Positions 1-5,780 of a DNA stretch of 5,818 nucleotides are shown one piece after another; positions within the stretch are counted from its first letter, which is position 1; each line of letters opens with the position of its first letter. Source of the DNA: an uncultured Halomicronema sp. (GTDB lineage: Bacteria; Cyanobacteriota; Cyanobacteriia; Phormidesmidales; Phormidesmidaceae); NCBI GenBank assembly GCA_937897665.1, contig CALCPB010000902.1, forward strand, positions 1-5,818, read 5' to 3'. The position numbers and the translations under genes are program-made. The notes under the pieces are model-generated. The model saw only the letters and a list, made by a program, of their open reading frames with translations. It ran no database searches and was not told the DNA's origin.

Positions 1-29
1 AGTTGGACTTCTAAAAATGCCTGGTTTTG
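1..29 (-). other. In-frame continuation beyond the amber codon of the neighbouring ORF
   Basis: Reading on past the TAG at 30-32 on the minus strand, the frame stays open for nine codons (QNQAFLEVQ) to the window edge. With the residues before the stop (MRNLLLEN) this makes a chain similar in spacing to the juxtamembrane start of a cyanobacterial periplasmic sensor family that I recall as EN-x-K-x-x-A-x-x-x-V-Q. Nine open codons alone carry little weight. The argument rests on the remembered pattern, so this may be chance. Confidence 0.3.
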
Positions 30-254
30 CTAATTCTCTAGCAGCAAATTGCGCATCGTTTGATAGCTCCAGTAGCTGGCTGCACAAACGAATAGAGCCG
101 TCCCCCCCAACAGCACTCGCGCCCAAAAGTTACCAAGTTTGAATTGACTGTTTCTTGCCTGAGCAGCAACAGTTTTATCCTCTGGCGGCGATTGTTTAAA
201 TAATCGCTGCCAAAGATTGTCACTTGGATTCTCAACAGAAGAATTACTGGGCAT
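30..254 (-). CDS. Short one-TM membrane protein, possibly the truncated N-terminus of a sensor protein
   Basis: The product is 74 aa from the ATG at 252-254 to the TAG at 30-32. A TTG at 288-290 would add 12 residues, but neither start has a visible Shine-Dalgarno, so I chose the ATG. Residues 1-46 are polar, with a basic stretch just before a single hydrophobic segment at about 47-64 (VLLGGTALFVCAASYWSY). The polar end TMRNLLLEN follows, which suggests a cytoplasmic N-terminus and an exported C-terminal side. A complete protein would have almost nothing outside the membrane. The frame continues after the stop with QNQAFLEVQ, and from memory this resembles the first transmembrane helix and start of the periplasmic domain of cyanobacterial sensors (SpoIIE-type phosphatases, histidine kinases). 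It could be a genuine small protein, a pseudogene with one nonsense change, or a sequencing error. It is the next gene in the same direction after the sugar transferase, about 1.2 kb downstream. Function is unknown. Confidence 0.5.
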   Translation of the reverse strand: MPSNSSVENPSDNLWQRLFKQSPPEDKTVAAQARNSQFKLGNFWARVLLGGTALFVCAASYWSYQTMRNLLLEN

Positions 255-662
255 AGTGCTAAGCAGTGAAGAGCAGGAAAGCCGAACCAAGTCAAAGGAA
301 AGCAGGTGACCCTACAGACAATCTAATAAGAACAACACACAGTCTGTGGCCCACATAGCCCTAGAAAATTAATTTTCAACGGGAGATATTAGGCCTATTG
401 TGAGACCACAGTGAAATTGCTGAAATGCCGATGTGGAGTGGCCTGAAGGTTTCTATTTGTTCTACACCAATAAGTCTAGTGATTGTGCTTTCAGCCTTCC
501 CCCAAGGTAGCTAACACTAACGAGCAAAAAAAAGAAGCCTGAGCTACAAATGGTAACTGCCATAGTATTAGGCAATCATAGGATTTCTACCAGCACTGAC
601 CTGTATTACCTAGCGGTAACAGTCCATGTATAAATACGGAGAAAGAACGTTCGGCAAAGATC

Positions 663-750
663 ATGAGATTAGATAAGTAGCAGCTACTTCATGCCTGATG
701 AGGCACTGAAACAGTCTGCTTCCATACACTTTGCAATCTGTCGATCTCAT
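663..750. other. Possible multi-hairpin RNA or DNA structure
   Basis: A 7-bp complement, ATGAGAT at 663-669 with ATCTCAT at 744-750, could close an 88-nt unit. It would enclose two back-to-back perfect hairpins (AAGTAG-CAG-CTACTT at 675-689; TGCCT-GATG-AGGCA at 692-705) and a weak ACAG/CTGT pairing at 711-714 with 738-741. It is not a tRNA: there is no GTTC T-loop and no anticodon arm of the right size. Strand is undetermined and no promoter is visible. The pairing may be chance. Confidence 0.2.
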
Positions 751-912
751 TCACGATGTGAACTGTCAGGCTGATAAAATTGGAGTATTGTAGTCGCGCT
801 TAGAAATTAGTTTTCCGGCTTAATATAGCCGCCTTCTCACTTTTTAGAGAGAATATTGGGAATCACCATTCCTCATAGTCGTGAAAAATATTTTATTTTC
901 TGAAAACAAAAA

Positions 913-947
913 TTCAGACAAAAATTAGTGAACCTTTTGTTCACTGA
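913..947 (-). terminator. Intrinsic-terminator-like hairpin, minus direction
   Basis: A perfect 7-bp stem (AGTGAAC/GTTCACT, arms 927-933 and 939-945) has a 5-nt loop. Read on the minus strand it is followed by AA, then five T (920-924), with another T-rich stretch further on. The stem has only three G-C pairs, so it would be a moderate terminator at best. It lies nearly 500 nt beyond the sugar transferase stop and behind another terminator. If real, it would serve a separate minus-strand transcript arising between about 950 and 1364, or stop read-through before the left-edge gene. Confidence 0.4.
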
Positions 948-1091
948 CGGCTTTTAGGCGAGAGAGTGGGGTTGAGTATTGCCAAAACCTGAGACTCATT
1001 TTGAGCCATCGCTCCAAGCAAGAACGTGAGGCTATTGGGAGAGTCTGGATTCCCCTTGACTGGGGGTGAAAATCAGGAGGTCGATTTGCAG

Positions 1092-1258
1092 AAAACTGAG
1101 CAAAGCCTAGCCTGAGAAAGGCTGCGATTATTGACCCAGCCTGCTTTAATACCAGTTCGGGTTAAGCCATCCCCCGCCTTGGGCAACCGCCCCAGAGGAG
1201 ATGATCACCTCAACCGGCGGGTAAACGTGCCTGATGCCCTGATCCCGTACTCAGTTTT
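1092..1258. ncRNA. Candidate structured RNA element, family not recognised
   Basis: A 9-nt perfect complement, AAAACTGAG (1092-1100) with CTCAGTTTT (1250-1258), could close a 167-nt domain with several internal helices. These are AGCCT-GAGAA-AGGCT (1109-1123); an imperfect stem of about 9 bp between 1143-1153 and 1159-1167; and a three-way junction in which CCCGCC (1173-1178) pairs with GGCGGG (1216-1221) around GGGC-AACC-GCCC (1181-1192) and GAGG/CCTC (1195-1198 with 1208-1211). The minus strand is slightly favoured because a terminator-like hairpin lies downstream at 913-947. No conserved riboswitch core (cobalamin, TPP, c-di-AMP, glutamine) and no RNase P, tmRNA or SRP signature was recognised. 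No promoter is clear. Covariation has not been tested. Confidence 0.3.
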
Positions 1259-1364
1259 GTTTTCACATACCCCTGTGATGTGACCTCGTTCGCGTCACCT
1301 AAGGTGAATCTGATCGCGGCTTAGTTCTTCGTAAGGCTGATTTTGAAGACCGGCTCACATCGGC

Positions 1365-1390
1365 AAAAAAAATGAGATCGCGATCGCATT
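1365..1390 (-). terminator. Likely intrinsic terminator of the STAS-sugar transferase gene
   Basis: On the minus strand, 44 nt past the sugar transferase stop, the order is AATG, C, GAT, loop CGCG, ATC, T, CATT, then six further T. This gives a 4-bp plus 3-bp stem with one C-T mismatch and a U-tract directly behind. Most of the inner stem and loop is a HIP1 octamer (1380-1387). The stem is modest, but position and U-tract fit a rho-independent terminator. Confidence 0.5.
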
Positions 1391-1433
1391 CATTCCCGCG
1401 CCACATTTCACCCAGGACGTACCGCCACCGTCA

Positions 1434-2438
1434 TCAAGCTGCGCCCGAATCCTTGGTGAATAAGACCAATACCGTTTTGACCATCAGTTTGATGTCGTAG
1501 AGTAGGCTCCAGTTTTCCTGATAACGCATATCGAGGCGAATCACGTCCTCAAACTTTTTAATGCTCGATCGCCCGCTGACCTGCCATTCTCCGGTAAGGC
1601 CAGGCTTCACGTTGAGTCGTTGCCAAGCCGGCACCTCGTATTCCGCAATTTCCGCTGGCGTGGGGGGACGCGTTCCCACTAGGCTCATTTCGCCCTTCAG
1701 CACGTTCCAGAACTGCGGAAACTCATCCAGACTCGTCTTGCGCAAAAACCGCCCGACACGGGTGACTCGGGGGTCACGCTCGTTTTTAAAGAGAGGGCCT
1801 TCGACTTCGTTTTTAACTCTGTTTTTGAGGGCTTCGGCATTCACGACCATCGAGCGAAACTTCCAAATGCGAAACCGACGGCCCATCCAAGAACATCGCA
1901 CCTGACTAAATAGAATCGGCCCCGGATCATCTACCCAAATGGCGATCGCGATCGGGAGCAGTAGGGTCGCTGTGATTGTTAGTCCGGTTAACCCACCAAC
2001 AATATCCATCGCTCGCTTGGCTTTAGAAGTCACTGATGGGTGGGTTGCGATCATCCGGCGTTCTATCATTGGCCGGGTGGGCAAATGCGTCTCTTTAGGC
2101 GCTTGTTGCGCGATGGTAAACACTTTGTCGAGATCGGTCATGCTCAGCACCAACATGACCTGCGATCCCACCTGCCGCAGCAGCAGCTCAGTTTGATGAT
2201 CATGGCAAAGCCGACGACAGATCACGAGCGAGCCTAAGCCGCTGCTGTCTAAAAAGGTCGTGTCGCTGAAATCTAACGTCAGGCGCTCTAAACCAGTCGG
2301 ATGTTGCGTAAAAATTTGATGGCAAAGGCCCTGAAAATCGACGGCTTCATCAACGGTTAGCGTCGGCGGCATGTAGATCGTACAGGCACCATTGGCAAAG
2401 CTCGTTCTGATAGGGGGCGGGTTTGAATTTAATTGCAT
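1434..2438 (-). CDS. STAS domain fused to bacterial sugar transferase (polyprenyl-phosphate hexose-1-phosphate transferase)
   Basis: The product is 334 aa from the ATG at 2436-2438, with no clear Shine-Dalgarno. Residues about 10-112 form a STAS (anti-sigma-factor antagonist) domain with the core [17 protein letters not shown]. The D64-S65-S66-G67 motif keeps the serine that is phosphorylated in SpoIIAA-type proteins. After a linker (about 113-138), residues about 139-330 are a sugar transferase of the WcaJ/PglC type (Pfam Bac_transf): K141-R142 before a membrane segment at about 146-168 with an internal proline (P162), GPILFSQVR (173-181), KFRSM (193-197), the catalytic D238-E239 dyad in LDEFPQ, LVGTRP (253-258), and [12 protein letters not shown] (279-290). 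The family transfers a sugar 1-phosphate from a UDP-sugar to undecaprenyl phosphate on the inner face of the plasma membrane, the first step of exopolysaccharide or O-antigen-like glycan synthesis. The sugar cannot be told. It is a short monotopic form without the four-helix CoA-binding-like region. The STAS domain probably regulates activity or recruits a partner. No other glycan genes are adjacent. A second TGA follows directly after the stop. Confidence 0.97.
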   Translation of the reverse strand: MQLNSNPPPIRTSFANGACTIYMPPTLTVDEAVDFQGLCHQIFTQHPTGLERLTLDFSDTTFLDSSGLGSLVICRRLCHDHQTELLLRQVGSQVMLVLSMTDLDKVFTIAQQAPKETHLPTRPMIERRMIATHPSVTSKAKRAMDIVGGLTGLTITATLLLPIAIAIWVDDPGPILFSQVRCSWMGRRFRIWKFRSMVVNAEALKNRVKNEVEGPLFKNERDPRVTRVGRFLRKTSLDEFPQFWNVLKGEMSLVGTRPPTPAEIAEYEVPAWQRLNVKPGLTGEWQVSGRSSIKKFEDVIRLDMRYQENWSLLYDIKLMVKTVLVLFTKDSGAA

Positions 2439-3109
2439 ACCAGTAATCGTTGCGATACAAAATTACCGATGAAAACTTGCGGTGATAAAACAGGACAACT
2501 AGCCAAAGCAGTGATTTAGAAAGTGTTTAGAGATTTCAGATTAACGGTGAGCGATGCCCACTCAGACAAATTTAGTATTCAGAGGAAATTGATCCTGAAT
2601 TTAGGATCCACCCCATTTATTCGTACATCAAATTGCTTCAAGTTCAGGACTTTCGTTTACAGAATGCCCAGAAAAGGCGAGAAGTCTTGCCGTTCTTGGC
2701 CGCTTTTTTGAAGTTCATGCCGACCCGCTCGCTGCCGCAGCAGTCTCTCGACATGACCATACTTAGCACAAAGCCAGAATAATTCTGAGGGGGCGATTGC
2801 GAGTGCAGGCAAGGAAATTTCTTACCCAGCCAATACCCACAGCGGCAGGGTTGATTGATACCTGATAGCGGTGAGCTTCGGGGCTCTGGCTCAACGCGCC
2901 CTCATCGTGCCGATATATTCTTGCTCAGAAATCGCCTAAGCTAAGGCTGTCATCATTATTTAGCGACTGAGTCCTGATGCTGAAAGCGGTTCAGCCGCTT
3001 AATAGGTTTACGGAGCGGGAGCGGTAAGCCCGTGCTGTCAGGCTTTCGAGCCTAATTGATGACGCACCCTAATTGCCTACCGTTTTTTGTTGGTCTCCTT
3101 GAATTGCCT
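2439..3109. other. Intergenic region between sugar transferase and cobM, divergent
   Basis: This 670-bp stretch separates two divergent genes and must contain their promoters, but no convincing -35/-10 pair was found on either strand. A 62-codon frame starting with GTG at 2523 has no recognisable features and is not called. Inverted repeats that could be operators or RNA hairpins are GATCCT-gaattt-AGGATC (2591-2608) and CAGAAT-A-ATTCTG (2775-2787). Two further hairpins just before cobM are listed separately. I see no cobalamin riboswitch and no RNA gene. Confidence 0.6.
2984..3053 (+). promoter_or_regulatory. Two perfect hairpins in the probable cobM leader
   Basis: AAGCGG-ttcag-CCGCTT (2984-3000) and AGGCT-TTCG-AGCCT (3040-3053) lie 110 and 57 nt before the chosen cobM ATG. 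The second has a UUCG loop, a very stable tetraloop sequence, though the closing pair is U-A rather than the optimal C-G. Neither is followed by a U-tract. If the leader is transcribed they could affect mRNA stability or translation. They do not match the B12-box motif of a cobalamin riboswitch. Function is inferred only. Confidence 0.3.
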
Positions 3110-3916
3110 ATGACCCTTTCTACGACTCGCCGTGCGTCTGCTGAAACCGCTCATCTTGCCCCCGGAGTTTACATCTTGGGGGCGGGGCCGGGTGATCCTG
3201 ACTTGATTACTGTACGGGGGCAAAGGCTGTTAGAGCAAGCCGATGTGGTGGTTTACGCCAACTCCCTTGTACCCCAACAGGTGCTCGACTGGACTCGACC
3301 CGATGCCGAAAAAGTGGGCACAGCTAACTTGACGCTAGAGACCATCCTGCCGCTGATGATCGATCGCGTCACGGCAGGTAAGTCAGTGGTCAGGCTCCAT
3401 TCGGGTGATCCGAGTTTGTATAGTGCCATTCACGAACAGATGCAGGCGCTGGCGATCGCCGCCATTCCCTTTGAGGTGATTCCTGGCATTAGTGCGTTTC
3501 AAGCGGCAGCGGCAAAACTCAATGCGGAACTGACGATTCCGGGCCTAGTGCAGTCGATCATTTTGACCCGCATTAGCGGTCGCACCCAGGTGCCTGACAC
3601 CGAAGAACTCTCATCTTTAGCGGCCCACAAAACCAGTCTGTGCCTCTATCTCAGCGCTCGCCATGTGGCTGAGTCTCAGACGCTGCTGCTGCAACATTAT
3701 GCGCCAGAAACACCCGTCGCTATTTGCTTTCGAGTCGGCTGGCCCGATGAGCAAATTTGGGTTGCGCCACTGACGGAAATGACCGCCATCACCCAGCGAG
3801 AAAATCTCATTCGCACCACGCTCTACATCGTGAGTCCAGCGCTGCAGGGGGCCGAGGTGCGATCGCGACTTTACAACCCTGACCACACTCACCTCTTTCG
3901 GCCCCAAAATACCTAA
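3110..3916 (+). CDS. cobM: Precorrin-4 / cobalt-precorrin-4 C11-methyltransferase
   Basis: This enzyme (CobM/CbiF) moves a methyl group from S-adenosylmethionine to C-11 of (cobalt-)precorrin-4 in cytoplasmic corrin-ring synthesis for cobalamin. The product is 268 aa from the ATG at 3110, a normal family length. The tetrapyrrole methylase fold spans about 20-245: GAGPGDPDLITVRG (24-37, SAM-binding loop), RLHSGDPSLYSA (95-106), EVIPGISAFQAAAA (122-135), LTRISGRT (152-159), and RTTLYIVSPAL (235-245). The GDP motifs and the ISGRT segment separate it from other methylases of the superfamily. The ATG at 3059 would add 17 poorly supported residues (HPNCLPFFVG..). Neither start has a good Shine-Dalgarno, and I chose 3110 because family homology begins near residue 18. 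Whether cobalt is inserted early (CbiF) or late (CobM) cannot be judged. No other cob genes are in the window. It converges with the ABC ATPase gene, with 81 bp between stops and no clear terminator there. Confidence 0.95.
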   Translation: MTLSTTRRASAETAHLAPGVYILGAGPGDPDLITVRGQRLLEQADVVVYANSLVPQQVLDWTRPDAEKVGTANLTLETILPLMIDRVTAGKSVVRLHSGDPSLYSAIHEQMQALAIAAIPFEVIPGISAFQAAAAKLNAELTIPGLVQSIILTRISGRTQVPDTEELSSLAAHKTSLCLYLSARHVAESQTLLLQHYAPETPVAICFRVGWPDEQIWVAPLTEMTAITQRENLIRTTLYIVSPALQGAEVRSRLYNPDHTHLFRPQNT

Positions 3917-3997
3917 CGTAGCCCTGACAACAACCGGGATTGCAGATAACATCCTCTGGTTTCATCAAAGGACTCAGCCACTAAATGATGACAACCT

Positions 3998-4762
3998 CTA
4001 GGCCACACCGGCTAGCTTCATGCGGCTCAAAAAGGCCTTAAGGCGATCGCTTTGGGGGGCCGTAATCACGTCATAGGCTTTGCCGTCTTCTTCGACCAAG
4101 CCCTGATTGAGAAAAATCACGCGATTGGCAACGTCGCGAGCAAACTGCATTTCGTGGGTCACGATCGCCATCGTCATGCCTTCTTCAGCCAGTTGCTTCA
4201 TCACCTCTAGCACTTCACCCACTAGTTCAGGATCTAGAGCGCTGGTGGGCTCGTCAAACAGAATGATGTCAGGTTCCATACACAGGGCTCGGGCGATCGC
4301 GACGCGCTGCTTTTGCCCACCAGAGAGCTGGTCGGGATAGGCGTGTCCCTTTTCTACTAGGCCGACTTTGGCTAGAAAATGGCTGGCCAGTTCACGGCTC
4401 TCAGCTTTACCTTTGCCTAAGACCTTTTGCGGTGCCAAGGTGAGATTTTCGAGCACCGTAATGTGGGGAAACAAATTGAACTGTTGAAACACCATGCCCA
4501 CCTGCGCCCGCAGCCGCTGTAGCTGCTTGCGAGACAGGTCAGGTTTTGAGAGATCCATCCCATTAACGATGAGCTCGCCGTCATTGATGGTTTCTAGCCG
4601 GTTAAAGCATCTCAGCAGCGTGCTTTTGCCGCAGCCTGACGCCCCGATAATTGCGACCACTTCACCGGCAAAAATTTCTCCACTGAGACCTTTAAGCACC
4701 TCTAGAGGGCCATAGCTTTTACGAAGTTTGCGAAAGGCAATTGCAGACGGGGAATCAGGCAT
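3998..4762 (-). CDS. Polar amino-acid ABC transporter, ATP-binding protein (GlnQ/BgtA/ArtP type)
   Basis: This is the cytoplasmic ATPase that would power import of a polar or charged amino acid, working as a dimer with an inner-membrane permease. The product is 254 aa from the ATG at 4760-4762, a typical length. All nucleotide-binding motifs are present: aromatic A-loop Y17, Walker [10 protein letters not shown] (40-48), Q-loop in [10 protein letters not shown] (91-100), signature LSGGQ (146-150), Walker B IILFDE (166-171), D-loop SALD (174-177), and switch histidine H203 in VTHEM. The FQQFNLFPH segment and the [12 protein letters not shown] stretch are characteristic of the polar amino-acid subfamily. 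Substrate cannot be inferred from the ATPase, so no symbol is given. It is transcribed divergently from the binding-protein gene across a 119-bp gap, which points to a shared transporter. No Shine-Dalgarno is obvious. Two HIP1 octamers lie inside the gene. Confidence 0.97.
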   Translation of the reverse strand: MPDSPSAIAFRKLRKSYGPLEVLKGLSGEIFAGEVVAIIGASGCGKSTLLRCFNRLETINDGELIVNGMDLSKPDLSRKQLQRLRAQVGMVFQQFNLFPHITVLENLTLAPQKVLGKGKAESRELASHFLAKVGLVEKGHAYPDQLSGGQKQRVAIARALCMEPDIILFDEPTSALDPELVGEVLEVMKQLAEEGMTMAIVTHEMQFARDVANRVIFLNQGLVEEDGKAYDVITAPQSDRLKAFLSRMKLAGVA

Positions 4763-4881
4763 GGTAGCGGGGCCGGTTCTGTAATGGTTGCGTCATATGA
4801 AAAATATTCGAAAGCCTATCATCGTTAGGCCTGCAGTATCGTATCGTGAATGTCTAGATTGTGGTGAAAGGAAGTTTAAGG
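4763..4881. promoter_or_regulatory. Shared divergent promoter/operator region of the amino-acid transporter genes
   Basis: The 119 bp between the two divergent starts must serve both genes. It contains an AT-rich core (about 4794-4808) with overlapping short palindromes (CATATG, AATATT, TTCGAA), an inverted repeat GCCTA-tcatcgt-TAGGC (4814-4830), and a tandem GTATC GTATC (4836-4845). The inverted repeat is a candidate operator. No exact NtcA site (GTA-N8-TAC) is present; GTA-N8-TGA at 4836-4849 is only a poor approximation. -35/-10 elements could not be assigned with confidence. Confidence 0.5.
4868..4874 (+). promoter_or_regulatory. Ribosome binding site of the binding-protein gene
   Basis: AAGGAAG lies 7 nt before the ATG at 4882. 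This decides the start in favour of that ATG rather than the in-frame GTG at 4861, and the ATG also places the basic residues and lipobox at normal signal-peptide positions. Confidence 0.7.
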
Positions 4882-5721
4882 ATGACGATTAAACGATCAG
4901 TATTTTTACGAAACATTACCCTCGGCGTGAGTGCGTCTCTCGTTTTGGCCGCCTGTGGTGGGGCCGATACGGCAGATACCGCTGAGGAAGCCACTACGGA
5001 CGAGGCCGCCACGACAGAAGAAACCGTCGGTGTGTTGAAAGTCGCTACCGAGCCCGCTTTCCCGCCGTTTGAGTTTCAGAATGACGATGGCGAACTAGAT
5101 GGGTTTGACATTGATTTGATGACTGCCATTGGCGAAACCGCTGGGTTAGAAGTGCAGTTTGAGTCGCTGCCCTTTGACGGCATCATCCCAGCCTTACAGG
5201 CGGGTACCGTTGATGCTGCGATTAGCGGCATGACGATTACCGAAGAACGCCTTCAAACGGTGGACTTCTCTCGGCCTTACATCAAAGCAGGGCTAGCGAT
5301 CGCGGTACAAGCCGATAACGCTGAGGTGGCCGGACTCGATGATCTTGAAGATAAGAAAATCGCGGTACAAATCGGCACTACTGGGGCTGACCAAGCGGCA
5401 GAAATCCCTGGAGCAGAAATCAGCACCTTCGATTCGGCGCCGTTGGCGCTGCAGGAACTGGCAAATGGCAACGTTGATGCCGTGATCAATGATGCACCGG
5501 TCACTCTAGACGCGATCGCCTCTGGCAATATCGACGGCTTGAAAGTCGTCGGCGAATTGCTCACGACTGAGTTTTATGGCATCGCGATGCCCAAAGATTC
5601 AGAAAATGTCGAGGTCGTCAACGATGCTCTCATGACCATGATGGAAGACGGCACCTATGCCGAAATCTATCAAAAGTGGTTTGGTGAAGAGCCTCCCGAA
5701 CTGCCGGAATCCGCGTTCTAG
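4882..5721 (+). CDS. Polar amino-acid ABC transporter, substrate-binding lipoprotein
   Basis: The product is a 279-aa periplasmic solute receptor of family 3 (SBP_bac_3). Residues 1-24 are a lipoprotein signal peptide (basic MTIKR, hydrophobic core, lipobox VLAAC), with Cys25 as the lipid anchor. A Thr/Asp/Glu/Ala-rich acidic linker of about 24 residues follows. The binding domain runs from about 51 to 270, with LKVATEPAFPPFEF (52-65), the signature GFDIDLMTAIGE (74-85), ISGMTITEER (114-123), GTTG (165-168), and INDAPV (202-207). By analogy with GlnH/LAO-type receptors, R123 would hold the substrate carboxylate and D204 the amino group, so an alpha-amino acid ligand is expected. Which one cannot be told. 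The acidic linker probably spaces the domain from the membrane. The gene is divergent from the ATPase gene; the permease is not in the window. A strong hairpin follows the stop. Two HIP1 octamers lie inside the gene. Confidence 0.97.
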   Translation: MTIKRSVFLRNITLGVSASLVLAACGGADTADTAEEATTDEAATTEETVGVLKVATEPAFPPFEFQNDDGELDGFDIDLMTAIGETAGLEVQFESLPFDGIIPALQAGTVDAAISGMTITEERLQTVDFSRPYIKAGLAIAVQADNAEVAGLDDLEDKKIAVQIGTTGADQAAEIPGAEISTFDSAPLALQELANGNVDAVINDAPVTLDAIASGNIDGLKVVGELLTTEFYGIAMPKDSENVEVVNDALMTMMEDGTYAEIYQKWFGEEPPELPESAF

Positions 5722-5740
5722 GGAAATCAACGCTCTAGTG

Positions 5741-5780
5741 GCTACCACCACCGGGCTCGACTGCCTCCGGTGGTGGTAGC
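5741..5780 (+). terminator. Strong 14-bp hairpin after the binding-protein gene (terminator or mRNA-stabilising element)
   Basis: GCTACCACCACCGG (5741-5754) pairs perfectly with CCGGTGGTGGTAGC (5767-5780) around a 12-nt loop, starting 19 nt past the stop. There is no U-tract on the plus side, so a classical intrinsic terminator is uncertain. In binding-protein operons such a stem often protects the upstream mRNA and lowers expression of the following permease gene. That role is inferred. Confidence 0.6.

Larger units (their letters stand above)
255..1364. other. Long gene-poor region with many small hairpins
   Basis: I see no reading frame here with a recognisable product. The region has no HIP1 octamer, unlike most of the window to its right. 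The left part is AT-rich, and about 1000-1364 is more GC-rich. Perfect short inverted repeats are frequent: a 14-bp palindrome at 364-377; TTACC/GGTAA around TAGC at 606-619; AAGTAG/CTACTT around CAG at 675-689; TGCCT/AGGCA around GATG at 692-705; CGGCT/AGCCG at 816-831; AGTGAAC/GTTCACT at 927-945; TCACCT-A-AGGTGA at 1295-1307. It must hold the promoter of the left-edge gene if that gene is not transcribed from upstream, but I could not pick out a convincing -35/-10 pair. Sub-elements are listed separately. Confidence 0.6.
1380..5519. repeat. HIP1 octamers (GCGATCGC), eight scattered copies
   Basis: Exact GCGATCGC starts at 1380, 1942, 3452, 3859, 4043, 4293, 5296 and 5512. By chance about 0.1 copies would be expected in this length at even base composition. 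This over-representation is typical of many cyanobacterial genomes and is the main taxonomic clue. Seven copies lie inside coding sequence, and the one at 1380 sits in a terminator-like hairpin. None occurs in 1-1379 or 1950-3451. Confidence 0.95.

Noticed and set aside
663..750. tRNA-like cloverleaf
   Set aside because: It lacks the T-loop GTTC motif, CCA-compatible end and a proper anticodon arm on both strands.
966..1034. Short 22-codon minus-strand frame starting at an ATG near 1008
   Set aside because: Too short, with no ribosome binding site and no recognisable features.
1109..1221. TPP, cobalamin or c-di-AMP riboswitch
   Set aside because: Short fragments such as CTGAGA or GGCTTAACC resemble parts of known cores, but the remaining conserved blocks are missing or in the wrong order.
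1561..2237. Plus-strand open frames opposite the sugar transferase
   Set aside because: They are antisense shadows of a clearly real gene and show no domain features.
2523..2711. 62-codon plus-strand frame starting with GTG
   Set aside because: No recognisable motif, no Shine-Dalgarno and a composition like translated non-coding DNA; it also contains an inverted repeat (2591-2608).
3617..3952. Minus-strand 111-codon frame opposite cobM
   Set aside because: It overlaps the conserved 3' half of cobM in antisense and has no plausible product.
4836..4849. Possible NtcA site in the divergent promoter
   Set aside because: GTA-N8-TGA fails the second half of the GTA-N8-TAC consensus and no properly spaced -10 box was found.
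5299..5370. 12-bp direct repeat ATCGCGGTACAA inside the receptor gene, copies 60 bp apart
   Set aside because: It is explained by two occurrences of Ile-Ala-Val-Gln with the same codons and is not a structural repeat.
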